Shown: positions 20,798 through 31,743, counted from the first letter of the stretch. The stretch is 64,000 bases of DNA from an uncultured Sunxiuqinia sp. (GCF_963678245.1 NZ_OY782767.1:868001-932000), one strand, 5' to 3'. The notes: generated by a model not told the origin, from the letters alone. Made by a program: numbers and translations.

Positions 20798-23700
20798 ATG
20801 GAAAAAGTCAATTATTTATTGTCCAAACATCTATCCTTCTCTATAAGATTAAGGATAGGGCTACTGAAAAAGTTGATGCTTTTAGTAGCCATGATGTGTA
20901 CTATGTCTGTTTTTGCGCAGGATACAAAACAAATAGAAGGTGTGGTACTAGATAGCCAAAGAAATCCTGTGATTGGAGCTACCGTCAGAGTCAAGGGGTC
21001 AACTACAATTGGAACTGCAACTGACTTTGACGGAAAATTCACTTTAAGTCTTCCTACAAATAATCGTGTTTTGGTCGTTTCTTTTATCGGGATGCAAGGA
21101 CAAGAGGTTAATATAGGAAATAAAAATAGTGTAAAAATAATTCTGGAGGAGAGTACAACCGAATTAGAAGAAACGGTTATTGTTGGTTATGGCCAGCAGA
21201 AAAAAGAGAGTGTTGTAGGTGCTATTACTCAAACTACCGGAGATGTTCTTGAGAAATCGGGTGGTGTAACAAACGTTGGTACTGCGCTTACTGGAAGATT
21301 ACCAGGTGTTATTACTTATACATCAACAGGACAGCCTGGTTCTGAAGATCCAAAGATTATTATTCGTACACAATCATCGTGGAATAACAGCGATCCGCTT
21401 ATTCTTGTTGACGGAATTGAGCGTTCTATGAACGATGTTGATATTTCATCCGTGGAAAGTGTGTCTGTACTTAAAGATGCTTCTGCTACTGCTGTATATG
21501 GAGTGCGGGGTGCAAATGGAGTGATACTTATTACTACTAAGCGCGGAAAGCAAGGAAAGGCAAATATTCAAGTAAGGGCTAACGCTACGATGAAGATACC
21601 TTCAAAACTTCCATCGAAATATGATTCTTATGATGCGTTGATTTTACGCAACAGAGCTATCGAAAGAGAATTAGGCGTTTCTCCTGTAAGTTGGGAAGAA
21701 TATACGCCATTGTCTATAATCGATAAATATCGCAATCCTACTAATCTTACAGAATTTGAAAGATACCCAAATGTTAATTGGGAAGATGTATTGTTTAAGG
21801 ATTTTGCAATGGCGTATAATGCAAGTATAAATGTTTCCGGTGGAACAAAAATTGCCAAATATTTTGCGGCTGCTGATTTTGTTAACGAGGGGGACTTGTT
21901 TAAGACTATTGCAAATGGTCAGGGGTACCAACCTGGTTTTAGCTTCAATCGTATTAATGTTCGTAGTAACCTTGATTTTCAGTTGACAAAAACGACCACA
22001 TTTAGTTCTAATCTATTTGGATCAAATGGAGTACAGCAAATGCCATGGCACTTTCAAGGTAACGCTCCATGGGCAGCGGCCTATTTTACTGCGCCAGATG
22101 CGATGCAACCCGTTTACGAATCTACGGGTATTTGGGGATTTTATTTCCCACATGATGCAAACCAACCAAACTCAGTATTTCAACTTGCTCGTAGCGGAAT
22201 AGAAAAACGAACGCAAACAAAAGTTACAACTGATTTTATACTTAAACAAGACCTCAGGTTTATTCTAGAGGGTTTAAAATTTGAAGCATCATACTCGATT
22301 GATAATACTTTCAAGGAAGTAGATCGAGGAGTAGAAGATGGTACGTATAAAACGGCTCAGCGTATGTGGGTTGATCCTTCTACTGGTGAAATAATTTATG
22401 ATTTACCGATAAGTGCATCAACACAATTTGATTATACCGACCAAATAACATGGGGTACCCAGGCGGGGAGCGTAGATATCAATGCTACATTTAGGCGTCA
22501 ATATTATTCAACGCGCTTGAACTACGCTCGTGATTTTGGAAAGCACAATGTTACAGCCTTGGCCTTGTTTAGTCGCGAAAAATATGCTCGCGGTAGCGAA
22601 TTTTCTCATTTTCGTGAAGATTGGGTATTTCGTGGCACCTATAATTATGCAGGAAAATATTTCTTTGAAGTTAACGGTGCGTACAACGGATCAGAAAAAT
22701 TTGGATCAGAATATCGTTTTGCTTTCTTCCCATCATTCTCCGGTGGATGGATGATTTCTGAGGAAAATTTTATGGAATCTGCCTGGTTTTTGGATATGTT
22801 TAAAATAAGAGGTTCCTGGGGTAGAATTGGAGATGATGCTGTTGGTGGCCGTTGGTTGTATGCTGATCAATGGAGTTACGGAGGGAGTGCATTGTTAGGT
22901 GCAATATCTTCTAATGAGTCTCCATATGTATATTTTAGAAACACATCTACTGGAAACCCCAACATTTCTTGGGAAACTGTTGAAAAAAGAAATATTGGAG
23001 CTGATTATTCATTTTTTGATGGTCTAATTGCAGGTTCGTTTGATTATTTTAACGATCACAGAACTGACATTCTTATTGGTGGTTCATCTCGCGCTATACC
23101 TACATATTTTGGAGGGGCTGTACCAACAGCTAACCTCGGTGAGGTGAAAAGTTCGGGTTACGAACTTGAAATAAGGTTGAGCAAAAAAATTAATCAAGAC
23201 CTCAGATTGTGGGCTAATACAAACTTTACACATGCTACGAATGAAGTTGTGTTTGCAGATGACCCTGAATTGTATCCTGACTATCAGAAAGGGGCTGGAT
23301 ATGCGATAAATCAAACGATGTCTTACATTGATGCCGGATATTTGGCAAGTTGGGATGATGTGCTCGGAAGTACCAATCGTCAGATCAACAATGGAGTAAA
23401 GTTGGCAGGCGATTACAATATAATTGACTTTAATGGTGACGGACTTATTGATGATTACGACAAAGCACCCTATGGGTTTACAGGTGTACCTCAAAATACT
23501 TTTAGTACAACATTAGGTGTTGACTGGAAAGGGTTAAATTTTTCGATGCAATTTTATGGTGTTTCTAATGTTACCAGAGAAGTTCTTTTTCCTACTTTTT
23601 ACCAAGCAAAAAACAGTGCTTATCTCGAGGGGAGTTATTGGTCTGTTGATGATGGAGGCGATGTCCCTTTACCTAGGTGGATTGCAGCTAAAGGAGATGA

Positions 23701-23953
23701 AGCCCGAGGAACAAGGTACTGGTATGATGGTTCATATATGCGTTTGAAAACAGCCGAAATTGGATATACTTTTACTGGTGGTTGGATAAATCAGGCAGGT
23801 ATGAAATCATGTAAATTATACCTAAGTGGTAATAATTTGCTCTTATGGACAGATATGCCCGACGATCGTGAAAGTAACTTTGGTGGAGACTCAAGGGGAG
23901 GTGCATATCCAACAATGCGTCGTGTTAATTTAGGTGTTGATATAACTTTCTAA
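20798..23953 (+). CDS. SusC/RagA-family TonB-dependent transporter, pair 1
   Basis: This is a 1051-residue outer-membrane importer. The leader is long, with a basic n-region of about 25 residues before the hydrophobic core, and ends in SVFAQ (about residue 41). A carboxypeptidase-regulatory-like beta domain covers about residues 45-118, followed by a TonB box EETVIVGYG (about 124-132). The plug domain carries the SusC signature GVRGANGVILITTKRG, and a 22-strand barrel ends in an aromatic C-terminal residue. With the SusD 10 bp downstream it forms the pedal-bin complex that imports xylo-oligosaccharides. Its neighbours (HTCS, GH43, GH10-like) define the substrate class; chain length or decoration preference is unknown. 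Confidence 0.96.
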   Translation: MEKVNYLLSKHLSFSIRLRIGLLKKLMLLVAMMCTMSVFAQDTKQIEGVVLDSQRNPVIGATVRVKGSTTIGTATDFDGKFTLSLPTNNRVLVVSFIGMQGQEVNIGNKNSVKIILEESTTELEETVIVGYGQQKKESVVGAITQTTGDVLEKSGGVTNVGTALTGRLPGVITYTSTGQPGSEDPKIIIRTQSSWNNSDPLILVDGIERSMNDVDISSVESVSVLKDASATAVYGVRGANGVILITTKRGKQGKANIQVRANATMKIPSKLPSKYDSYDALILRNRAIERELGVSPVSWEEYTPLSIIDKYRNPTNLTEFERYPNVNWEDVLFKDFAMAYNASINVSGGTKIAKYFAAADFVNEGDLFKTIANGQGYQPGFSFNRINVRSNLDFQLTKTTTFSSNLFGSNGVQQMPWHFQGNAPWAAAYFTAPDAMQPVYESTGIWGFYFPHDANQPNSVFQLARSGIEKRTQTKVTTDFILKQDLRFILEGLKFEASYSIDNTFKEVDRGVEDGTYKTAQRMWVDPSTGEIIYDLPISASTQFDYTDQITWGTQAGSVDINATFRRQYYSTRLNYARDFGKHNVTALALFSREKYARGSEFSHFREDWVFRGTYNYAGKYFFEVNGAYNGSEKFGSEYRFAFFPSFSGGWMISEENFMESAWFLDMFKIRGSWGRIGDDAVGGRWLYADQWSYGGSALLGAISSNESPYVYFRNTSTGNPNISWETVEKRNIGADYSFFDGLIAGSFDYFNDHRTDILIGGSSRAIPTYFGGAVPTANLGEVKSSGYELEIRLSKKINQDLRLWANTNFTHATNEVVFADDPELYPDYQKGAGYAINQTMSYIDAGYLASWDDVLGSTNRQINNGVKLAGDYNIIDFNGDGLIDDYDKAPYGFTGVPQNTFSTTLGVDWKGLNFSMQFYGVSNVTREVLFPTFYQAKNSAYLEGSYWSVDDGGDVPLPRWIAAKGDEARGTRYWYDGSYMRLKTAEIGYTFTGGWINQAGMKSCKLYLSGNNLLLWTDMPDDRESNFGGDSRGGAYPTMRRVNLGVDITF

Positions 23954-23963
23954 AACTAATGCA

Positions 23964-25889
23964 ATGAATTTGAGAATAAAATATATGAAAATGCTTGTTA
24001 CTACATTGCTTTTAGCAGGCTTATTAGGAATGGTTTCCTGCGAGGATTATTTGGACAAAGCACCCAATAGTGATATTAGCCCGACGGAGCCTTTCGAGAA
24101 TTTTAGAAATTTTCAGGGATATGTAGAAGAACTGTATAACTGTATTCCGGTTTATACAGCTTACACTTGGCATAATACCTTCAATATGGGAGATGAAGAA
24201 CATTGGGATCAATCAGCAACCGAAGTATTAGCTTTTGATATTGACAGGGGGAACTATTGGGACTGGAATGCTTACGGGTCACCATTTGCAAGTGGAACTA
24301 CTGCTTCAAATGGGTGGGAATCTGCAACAACATCAAACGATTCAAAAGAAAAAGGACATGCATGGGGATTTTCCTGGTATGCAATAAGAAAGGCAAATAT
24401 TGGTCTGGAAAATATAGACCTGCTTATTGATGCCACACAAGAAGAAAAAGATTTAATTGAAGGACAGCTTTATTTCTTTAGGGCTTGGTTTCATTTTCAG
24501 TTAATGAAATATTGGGGAGGGCTTCCATATGTTGACCAGGTAATCCCTGTTGATGAGCCTATTCGTATACCTCGTTTAAACTATCAGGAAACTGCGGAAA
24601 AAGCTGCTGCTGATTTTCAGAAGGCTGCTGATTTGTTACCAATTGATTGGGATGATACGAATGCCGGTAAAGCGACTCTTGGGAATAATAAGCAGCGAGC
24701 AAATAAAATCATGGCCCTTGCATACCTTGGAAAGAACTTGTTATATGCCGGTAGTCCTCTAATGAACGAAGCATCCGGAGGTGCTGCTATTTACGATGAT
24801 GAATATTGTAAACGGGCATCAGAGGCACTAGGTATGGCTTTGGCCTTGTCCGAATCTACAGGTAGATACGAATTAGCCAATTTTAGTGAGTATACCCAAT
24901 TATTTTATACGCAAAATAGTAGTGGCAGAATTCCTGGTTTAAAAGAAACTATATTTTGGGAGAATACTGTAGGAGCCGCAGGTCGATTTAGATGGAATCA
25001 AATTAATGATTATATCCCTAAAGATTTAAGTCAAGGAGGATATTATATCAGTCCGACTGCAAACTATGCATTTTTCAATTACGGAATGGCTAATGGTTTG
25101 CCTATAAATGAAAGTAGGGATATAAAAGAAGCTGATGCAGAATCGGGGTACGATCCTGAATATCCATGGAAAGATAGAGATCCCAGGTTCTACAAGGATT
25201 TTATACTTGATGGAGAAAGGTGCAGTGCTTCTGAATCGCTTCAGGAAAATATTCAGTTTGCCAGCCTTTATTCTGGAGGAAGATATAGGACCGTTAATGG
25301 TGGACGTTCAAACCTAACAGGCTTGATGCTCACAAAATGGAAACCCCGATTAGCAGAACGAAACACAGAAAGTACAACAATGGCAAATAACTGTACTGTG
25401 CTTAGTTTAATGCGATTAGCCGATGTTTATTTAATGTATGCCGAAGCTACGGCTGTAGCATACGGAGTAAATTCAAAAGCAAATTCTTATTCTTTGTCTG
25501 CGTTGAATGCAATTAATGTTGTGAGAAACAGAGCTGGGGTAGGGTCTGTTGCGGATAAATACAGTACATCATTAGAAGGTTTTATGAGCGAGTTACAAAG
25601 AGAACGTGCAGTTGAACTGGCTTATGAAGGACATCGTTTTTGCGATTTACGCAGATGGAAGCTGCTGGACAAACCTCCATATACATTGAAACAAGCTCTT
25701 GAATTTGAGAGAGATCCCGGAGGCTTGTCAGGAGCCGAACTGGCAGAGGATTATCAAAATGCAAAAGTATTGAATTTGCGTCTGACCACTATTTTTGAAA
25801 GACACTTTACTTCAAAGCATTACTGGTTTCCATTTTTACGCGATGATATTAATCTATATCCTGAATTTCAACAAAATCCAGGGTGGTAA
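23964..25889 (+). CDS. SusD/RagB-family glycan-binding lipoprotein, pair 1
   Basis: The 641-residue lipoprotein has lipobox GMVSC followed by EDYLDKAP, the usual SusD opening. The fold shows the early helical TPR elements (RAWFHFQLMKYWGGLPY) and the characteristic C-terminal ERAVELAYEGHRFCDLRRWK motif. It starts 10 bp after its SusC partner, so the two are co-translated. The role is to cap the SusC barrel and bind xylan oligosaccharides at the cell surface. Alternative starts 21 or 27 bp downstream give a shorter n-region but the same mature protein. Confidence 0.96.
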   Translation: MNLRIKYMKMLVTTLLLAGLLGMVSCEDYLDKAPNSDISPTEPFENFRNFQGYVEELYNCIPVYTAYTWHNTFNMGDEEHWDQSATEVLAFDIDRGNYWDWNAYGSPFASGTTASNGWESATTSNDSKEKGHAWGFSWYAIRKANIGLENIDLLIDATQEEKDLIEGQLYFFRAWFHFQLMKYWGGLPYVDQVIPVDEPIRIPRLNYQETAEKAAADFQKAADLLPIDWDDTNAGKATLGNNKQRANKIMALAYLGKNLLYAGSPLMNEASGGAAIYDDEYCKRASEALGMALALSESTGRYELANFSEYTQLFYTQNSSGRIPGLKETIFWENTVGAAGRFRWNQINDYIPKDLSQGGYYISPTANYAFFNYGMANGLPINESRDIKEADAESGYDPEYPWKDRDPRFYKDFILDGERCSASESLQENIQFASLYSGGRYRTVNGGRSNLTGLMLTKWKPRLAERNTESTTMANNCTVLSLMRLADVYLMYAEATAVAYGVNSKANSYSLSALNAINVVRNRAGVGSVADKYSTSLEGFMSELQRERAVELAYEGHRFCDLRRWKLLDKPPYTLKQALEFERDPGGLSGAELAEDYQNAKVLNLRLTTIFERHFTSKHYWFPFLRDDINLYPEFQQNPGW

Positions 25890-25945
25890 TATGGTTAATG
25901 ATGATAAAGTTTCTATCGATTATTCAAACTTTAATTTGCAATAAA

Positions 25946-28819
25946 ATGAAGAAAAAAATTATATATGCCTGTTCAGCTCTATTGGCCATACTAAGTTTTG
26001 GTGTGGGAAGGGGGCAAGCGCAGGAAAACCCAGATAGCATTGTATCTGTCGCATTAGAAGCACAGCCTGAAAGCAGTTTTCTAATGGCAGACTCAATTGT
26101 TAATGTTGCATTTAGCAGTCAGGCTCAAAAAGATATTCTTGGCGCGGTTTCATCGGTGAATGTTAAGGCTTTGCTGGAAAAGAGTTATCAAACATATTCG
26201 CTTGATGGGATTAGTGGCTTGGTAGGTGGGTATACCTGGAATATTTGGGGACAATCGTCGCCCTTAATTCTGGTGGATGGTATCCCCCGAAGTGCGTCTG
26301 ATCTTCATGCTACCGAAGTTGAGTCTGTTACTGTGTTGAAAGGAGCCAGTTCAGTTGTGCTTTACGGTAGTAAAGCCGCAAACGGTGCCATACTAATTAC
26401 AACAAAACGGGGTAAGGAACAACCTTTAACAATTAAAGCCCGTGTAAATACAGGAATCTACGTACCTAAAAGTTATCCGAAGTATCTTGGTGCTGCTGAT
26501 TATATGACATTGTATAACGAAGCATCAGACAATGATGGTGTAGCTCGTATTTACGACGACGCAACAATATATAATACTGCTGAGGGAGTTAATCCTTATA
26601 AATATCCGGATATCAGTTATTTATCTTCCAAATATTTAAAAGAGTTTTATAACAAAACTGATGCTACTGTAGAGATATTTGGAGGAGACAGTAAAACCAA
26701 ATACTATACAAACTTTGGGATGAGTTATAACGACGATATTGTAAATTATGGCGAGCAAAGTAAAAATCACGACCTTAATTTTAGGGTGCGAGGTAATGTT
26801 GATATGCAACTAACAGATTGGCTTTCTGCTAAAACCGATGCCGCAGTTATTTTCAACAATAGCTATATTGGACGTGGCGATTTTTGGGGGAGCAGTGCTA
26901 CCATGCGGCCAAATTGGTATACTCAATTTGTGCCTATTACTATGATTGATGCTAACAATACCGACTTACAGAGTATTATTGAAAACAGTAATCATATTAT
27001 TGGTGGTGAATATTTGTTAGGAGGTAATAATGCTGTACAAACAAACGCATTTTCCGATATGCTGGAAGCAGGATATGTTCGCTATAAAACTCGTGTTTTT
27101 CAATTTAAAGTAAATGCAAACGCCGATTTAAGCGGAATAACCAAAGGCCTTTCTTTTAAAAATGTATTTGGTATTGATTATAATAATTACTATTCAGAGG
27201 CCTTTAAGGTTGGTTATGCTACTTATCAGCCTACTTGGTCAACCATGAATGGTGAGGACATCATTATTGGACTTACGAAATATGGAGACGATACCAATTC
27301 GACAAACGAGTATATTGGTGATTCGAGTTACAAACAGACAATCTCATTCTTTTCGCAACTTAATTACCTCAGAACATTTGCATCAGTGCATAATGTTTCA
27401 GGTAACTTAATTGCATGGGGGTTTCAATCCAGTAATTCGGTAGACGAAGGGCATGATGGTAGCGATTATCACAGACAAAGTAATGCAAACATTGGCATAC
27501 AGGCTACTTATAATTATGCACATAAGTATTATCTTGATTTTTCGGGAGCTATTATTCATTCAGCAAAATTGCCGAAGAATAACAGAAATGCGTTTTCGCC
27601 TACTGTATCTCTAGGTTGGAGGATTAGCGATGAGAATTTTATGAAAAATGCATCGTTTGTCGATAACTTGAAATTTAATGGATCTTATGCAATTATAAAT
27701 CAGGATATTAATATTGACAACTACTATATGTATAGGGGATATTATGATGATTCAGCATGGTATCAATGGAGAGATAATGCAATGGGAGGCTGGTCTGTTG
27801 TTTCTGTCAGAGGCTCTAATCCTGATTTGGATTTTGTTACACGTGAAGAATACAGATTTGGTTTGGAAGGTGCATTGTTTAACAACAAAGTAGCGTTTGA
27901 TGTTAATTATTTCAATGTAAAAACAGATGGTTTGTTAACTCAGGGGGCCAATACTATTTATCCTTCGTATTATTCAAGGTCTGATTACTCCTATCTGCCC
28001 TATATTAATTTTAATCAGGATGAGAGGAACGGATTGGATTTTTCTGTTTCGCACAATAATAAACTTGGCGATTTCGAATACAATATTGGTTTTACTGGGA
28101 TGATTTATAACTCGGAAGCAAAAGTTCGAGATGAAGTATATCAGGATGATTACCAATATAGAGCAGGTAAACCCATTGATGCATCTTTTGGTTATGTTGC
28201 CGAAGGTTTCTTCGTTGATGATGAAGATATTGCCAGCCATGCAACGCAAACATTTGGAGATGTTTATCCGGGCGATCTGAAATATAAAGATATGAACAAT
28301 GATGATATTATTGATTCTCGTGACCAAGTTCAACTTGGAAAATCCGGTTCATCAGCTTCTCCGCTTACATACGGTATAAACCTGACATTAAAATATAAGA
28401 ATTGGACGTTGTTTGCGATGGGACAAGGACAATCTGGAGCAATTGGGTATAAAAGCTCTCCTTATTACTGGGTATACGGAAATCGTAAATATTCAGAAGA
28501 AGTATTGGGGCGCTGGACTTCTGAAACAGCAGCTACAGCAACTTATCCTAGGTTAACTACTACATCCAATACTAACAATTTTAGAAATTCAACTTTTTGG
28601 AGGTACAAGAATGATCGTTTCGATCTAACTAAAGTCCAGCTATCATACAATTTCCCTGAAACGATGTTTAGTAGCAGATCGTTGATCAGCGAATTAGGGA
28701 TATACGTCAACGGGCAAAACCTTTTGACAATATCAAAAGAACGTGAAATGATGGAAATGAATGTTGGAAATGCTCCTCAGTACCGTTTCTATAACATAGG
28801 TATAAAAGCTGCATTCTAA
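25946..28819 (+). CDS. SusC-family TonB-dependent transporter, pair 2, lacking the N-terminal carboxypeptidase-like domain
   Basis: I place the start at ATG 25946. From there the protein opens with MKKKIIYACS and a signal peptide ending GQAQ; the frame extends upstream to 25883 but with a poor leader. The mature protein of about 930 residues goes almost directly into a TonB-box-like DSIVNVAFSSQ and the plug, with the SusC signature variant YGSKAANGAILITTKRG. The usual 80-residue carboxypeptidase-regulatory-like domain is absent. A short repeated DSIV-VA element occurs twice before the plug. Xylan loci often carry two SusCD pairs in tandem. This one should transport a related but distinct oligosaccharide set. 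It follows SusD-1 by 56 bp. Confidence 0.93.
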   Translation: MKKKIIYACSALLAILSFGVGRGQAQENPDSIVSVALEAQPESSFLMADSIVNVAFSSQAQKDILGAVSSVNVKALLEKSYQTYSLDGISGLVGGYTWNIWGQSSPLILVDGIPRSASDLHATEVESVTVLKGASSVVLYGSKAANGAILITTKRGKEQPLTIKARVNTGIYVPKSYPKYLGAADYMTLYNEASDNDGVARIYDDATIYNTAEGVNPYKYPDISYLSSKYLKEFYNKTDATVEIFGGDSKTKYYTNFGMSYNDDIVNYGEQSKNHDLNFRVRGNVDMQLTDWLSAKTDAAVIFNNSYIGRGDFWGSSATMRPNWYTQFVPITMIDANNTDLQSIIENSNHIIGGEYLLGGNNAVQTNAFSDMLEAGYVRYKTRVFQFKVNANADLSGITKGLSFKNVFGIDYNNYYSEAFKVGYATYQPTWSTMNGEDIIIGLTKYGDDTNSTNEYIGDSSYKQTISFFSQLNYLRTFASVHNVSGNLIAWGFQSSNSVDEGHDGSDYHRQSNANIGIQATYNYAHKYYLDFSGAIIHSAKLPKNNRNAFSPTVSLGWRISDENFMKNASFVDNLKFNGSYAIINQDINIDNYYMYRGYYDDSAWYQWRDNAMGGWSVVSVRGSNPDLDFVTREEYRFGLEGALFNNKVAFDVNYFNVKTDGLLTQGANTIYPSYYSRSDYSYLPYINFNQDERNGLDFSVSHNNKLGDFEYNIGFTGMIYNSEAKVRDEVYQDDYQYRAGKPIDASFGYVAEGFFVDDEDIASHATQTFGDVYPGDLKYKDMNNDDIIDSRDQVQLGKSGSSASPLTYGINLTLKYKNWTLFAMGQGQSGAIGYKSSPYYWVYGNRKYSEEVLGRWTSETAATATYPRLTTTSNTNNFRNSTFWRYKNDRFDLTKVQLSYNFPETMFSSRSLISELGIYVNGQNLLTISKEREMMEMNVGNAPQYRFYNIGIKAAF

Positions 28820-28836
28820 TTTAAAATTTAAAAACT

Positions 28837-30609
28837 ATGACAATGAAAAGATATATTTTATTCCTTTTGGTCAGTTTATTCATTCTGTCAAGCTGCGATG
28901 ACCTGCTAGAGCCGGCAATTGAGAACTTTAAAGATCTCGACCTAATGTACACTGACCCTATTTTCGCACAGGGTGTATTAACGGCGACATATCGTTATAT
29001 TCCGAACACATACAATAACATTGACTATGCGACGGATGATGCTGTGACAAATGACCGTGCTAATTCATATTTGGTAATGGCAACTGGTTCATGGACAGCC
29101 TCAAGTAACCCTGTTAACATGTGGGTTGACGGTTACGGTGCAATTCAATCTATAAATACATTTTTGAAAAGATGTGATGATGTTGATTGGGCTGATGATC
29201 CGGAAGCAGCAGAACTTTTTAATTTAAGATTGAAAGGCGAAGCATACGGTTTAAGAGGCATATTCATGTACTACCTTTTAAGAAACCATGGTGGTTATTC
29301 AAGTAGTGGCGAATTATTAGGTGTCCCTATTATAAAAGAGTTTCAGGACGCCAATGCTGATTTTAATGTGCCGCGTTCCTCTTATCAGGAGTGTGTAGAT
29401 CAGATTATCAGCGACTTGGATAGTGCCATTTTGTTACTTCCTGTTAGATATAAAGATGTTGCTTCTTTAGATTTGGTTCCTGAAAAATACAGAGATAAAG
29501 TCTCTATGTCGGGTACATACAACAGAGTGATGGGCGATTTATTTAAACAGCTAGTAGATGGACAAATTGCAATGGCTTATCGTTCAAAGGTCTCGCTGTT
29601 AGCAGCAAGCCCGGCTTTTCAGGATGGGGCAAACACTACGACATGGGAAGATGCTGCTGAATATGCTGCCGATGTGTTGGAGCAGATAGGTGGTTTGTCA
29701 GGACTCGATCCAAATGGAAATACGTATTTTGCAAATAATGAAGAATTGGATGCTTTGAAAGAAGGAAATAACCCTGCAGAAATACTGTGGCGAAATAACA
29801 TTGCGAGTCTAACTTCTTCTCAAGAAGAAGCCAATTTTCCTCCGTCGTTATTTGGTAGTGGAAAGATGAATCCTACCCAAAACTTGGTTAGTGCATTCCC
29901 TGATAGCAATGGTTATCCAATTACGCATGCATCAAGTGAATATGATCCTGCTAACCCGTATACAAGCAGAGATCCTCGTCTATCGCAGTACATTGTATAC
30001 AATGGCAGTCCTATAGGGGTGAATGATACACCAATACTAACAGGTAGTAACTCCGGAACTGATGATGGAATTAATATTCGAGAAACATCCACTCGTACAG
30101 GCTACTATATGAAAAAGCGTATGCGAATGGATGTAAACTATGACAATGCCGGTGGGTCGTGGCAAGGTAAAAACAATTATACACCTCGAATCAGGTATAC
30201 AGAAATCTTTCTCAACTATGCCGAAGCTGCTAACGAAGCATACGGTCCTACAGGTATGGCTCCAAATGCAAGCTATTCTGCTGTAGATGTAATTAGAGCC
30301 ATTAGAGAAAGAGCACTAGGAATTACCGAAGATCCATACCTTGACGAGGTGTCTGGAGATAAAGAAAGAATGCGAGAATTGATTCGAAATGAAAGAAGAC
30401 TTGAGCTTTGTTTCGAAGGATTTAGGTTCTGGGATTTAAGAAGGTGGAACGTTGATTTAACCGAAACTGCAAAAGGTTATGATGCTAGCACAGGAGAGGT
30501 ATTCGACGTCGAAGCTCGTTCTTATGCCGACTATGAAAACTATGGTCCAATTCCGTACAGTGAAATACTGAAGTATAGCAATCTTGTACAGAACAAAGGC
30601 TGGGAATAA
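28837..30609 (+). CDS. SusD-family glycan-binding lipoprotein, pair 2
   Basis: The 590-residue lipoprotein has lipobox LSSC followed by DDLLEPAIENF. Helical SusD elements include KGEAYGLRGIFMYYLL, and the C-terminal signature is ERRLELCFEGFRFWDLRRW. It starts 17 bp after SusC-2 (a second ATG lies 6 bp later), so it is the partner of that transporter. It resembles the second SusD of xylan PULs in layout. The function is surface capture of xylan fragments together with the 978-codon-frame SusC upstream. Confidence 0.95.
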   Translation: MTMKRYILFLLVSLFILSSCDDLLEPAIENFKDLDLMYTDPIFAQGVLTATYRYIPNTYNNIDYATDDAVTNDRANSYLVMATGSWTASSNPVNMWVDGYGAIQSINTFLKRCDDVDWADDPEAAELFNLRLKGEAYGLRGIFMYYLLRNHGGYSSSGELLGVPIIKEFQDANADFNVPRSSYQECVDQIISDLDSAILLLPVRYKDVASLDLVPEKYRDKVSMSGTYNRVMGDLFKQLVDGQIAMAYRSKVSLLAASPAFQDGANTTTWEDAAEYAADVLEQIGGLSGLDPNGNTYFANNEELDALKEGNNPAEILWRNNIASLTSSQEEANFPPSLFGSGKMNPTQNLVSAFPDSNGYPITHASSEYDPANPYTSRDPRLSQYIVYNGSPIGVNDTPILTGSNSGTDDGINIRETSTRTGYYMKKRMRMDVNYDNAGGSWQGKNNYTPRIRYTEIFLNYAEAANEAYGPTGMAPNASYSAVDVIRAIRERALGITEDPYLDEVSGDKERMRELIRNERRLELCFEGFRFWDLRRWNVDLTETAKGYDASTGEVFDVEARSYADYENYGPIPYSEILKYSNLVQNKGWE

Positions 30610-30627
30610 CAATTAATAATTTAGATT

Positions 30628-31728
30628 ATGAAAGTATATAAAATATTATTGGCGGTTCTTGCAGCAGGAGTTTTGTTTTCCTGCGATAATCAAGACGTCT
30701 CTTTTCCTGATTTCGATTATACTACTGTATATTTCGCCAATCAGTACCCGTTAAGAACCTTAGAGTTAGGAAACGATCCTCAGGTAGATAATTCCCTTGA
30801 TAATGAGCATAAAGTTAAGATTACAGCTACCATAGGAGGAGTGTATGCTAACAATGAAGATCGAATTATCGATATAAGTGTTGATGAATCACTATGCGAT
30901 GGAGTTTCATTTGTTGACGGTCCAGAATTACTTCCTATGCCGGCCAGTTACTATAGCTTGGAAACAAACCAAATTGTAATTAAAGCAGGAGATATTCTTG
31001 GCGGTGTTGTGGTACAGTTGACGGATGCTTTCTTTAACGACCCACTTAGTATTAGCAATAAGTATGCAATTCCTTTGGTGATGACAGGTGTAACTAATGC
31101 AGATAGTATTTTGTCAGGTAAGGCGATTGTTGCCAATCCAAACCGAATGGTAGGTGCCAACTGGCAAATTACTCCAAAAGACTATGTTTTGTATGCGGTG
31201 AAGTATGTAAACCCCTGGGATGCAAACTATTTAAGAAGAGGTGTAGATGTAATTACAAATGGTTCGAATAGTTCAACAGTAGTTAGACATAAGGAATATG
31301 TAGAAAAAGATGAGCTTGTTGAATTGACAACTGTGTCATTATCCGAGGTAAAATTTATGCCAGACGGGTATACGAGCCATTATGGTATTCACTTACCATT
31401 GTCTGTAAAATTTGCTTTCAATGAAAATCAAGAGTGTAGCATAACTTCTGAAAATCAAAGTATCCAAGTCAATGACAGTGTTAGGGTTTATAATATTGTC
31501 GCTCAGGGTAATGGCGAGTTTATGCCAGACGGCGAAGAAAATAGTATTGGCGGTTTTGACCGGGATGCTATCTATTTGGATTATGAGGTCGCTTTTGAAG
31601 TTGAAACAACTTTTCCAAAATCCGGCGATGCACCTGTTTATGAGGTACAGCACTATGTAACCAAAGACACCTTGGTTTGCAGAGATAGAGGTATAGTGCC
31701 GGAGTACTATGGTATTACGGTTGAGTAG
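30628..31728 (+). CDS. DUF5627/DUF1735-type surface glycan-binding lipoprotein (SusE/F position)
   Basis: The 366-residue lipoprotein (lipobox VLFSC, then DNQDVSFPDFDY) starts 18 bp after SusD-2. An N-terminal beta-sandwich of DUF1735/BT_3987-N type is suggested by TVYFANQYPLRTLELG, an ITATIGGVYAN strand and the YYSLETNQIVIKAGDI element. The second half (from about residue 180) fits the DUF5627 module that commonly follows it. Proteins at this position act as surface glycan-binding proteins (SGBPs) that recruit polysaccharide to the SusCD complex. No catalytic signature is visible. Xylan binding is inferred from location. Confidence 0.82.
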   Translation: MKVYKILLAVLAAGVLFSCDNQDVSFPDFDYTTVYFANQYPLRTLELGNDPQVDNSLDNEHKVKITATIGGVYANNEDRIIDISVDESLCDGVSFVDGPELLPMPASYYSLETNQIVIKAGDILGGVVVQLTDAFFNDPLSISNKYAIPLVMTGVTNADSILSGKAIVANPNRMVGANWQITPKDYVLYAVKYVNPWDANYLRRGVDVITNGSNSSTVVRHKEYVEKDELVELTTVSLSEVKFMPDGYTSHYGIHLPLSVKFAFNENQECSITSENQSIQVNDSVRVYNIVAQGNGEFMPDGEENSIGGFDRDAIYLDYEVAFEVETTFPKSGDAPVYEVQHYVTKDTLVCRDRGIVPEYYGITVE

Positions 31729-31743
31729 CATAGGTTAAAATTA

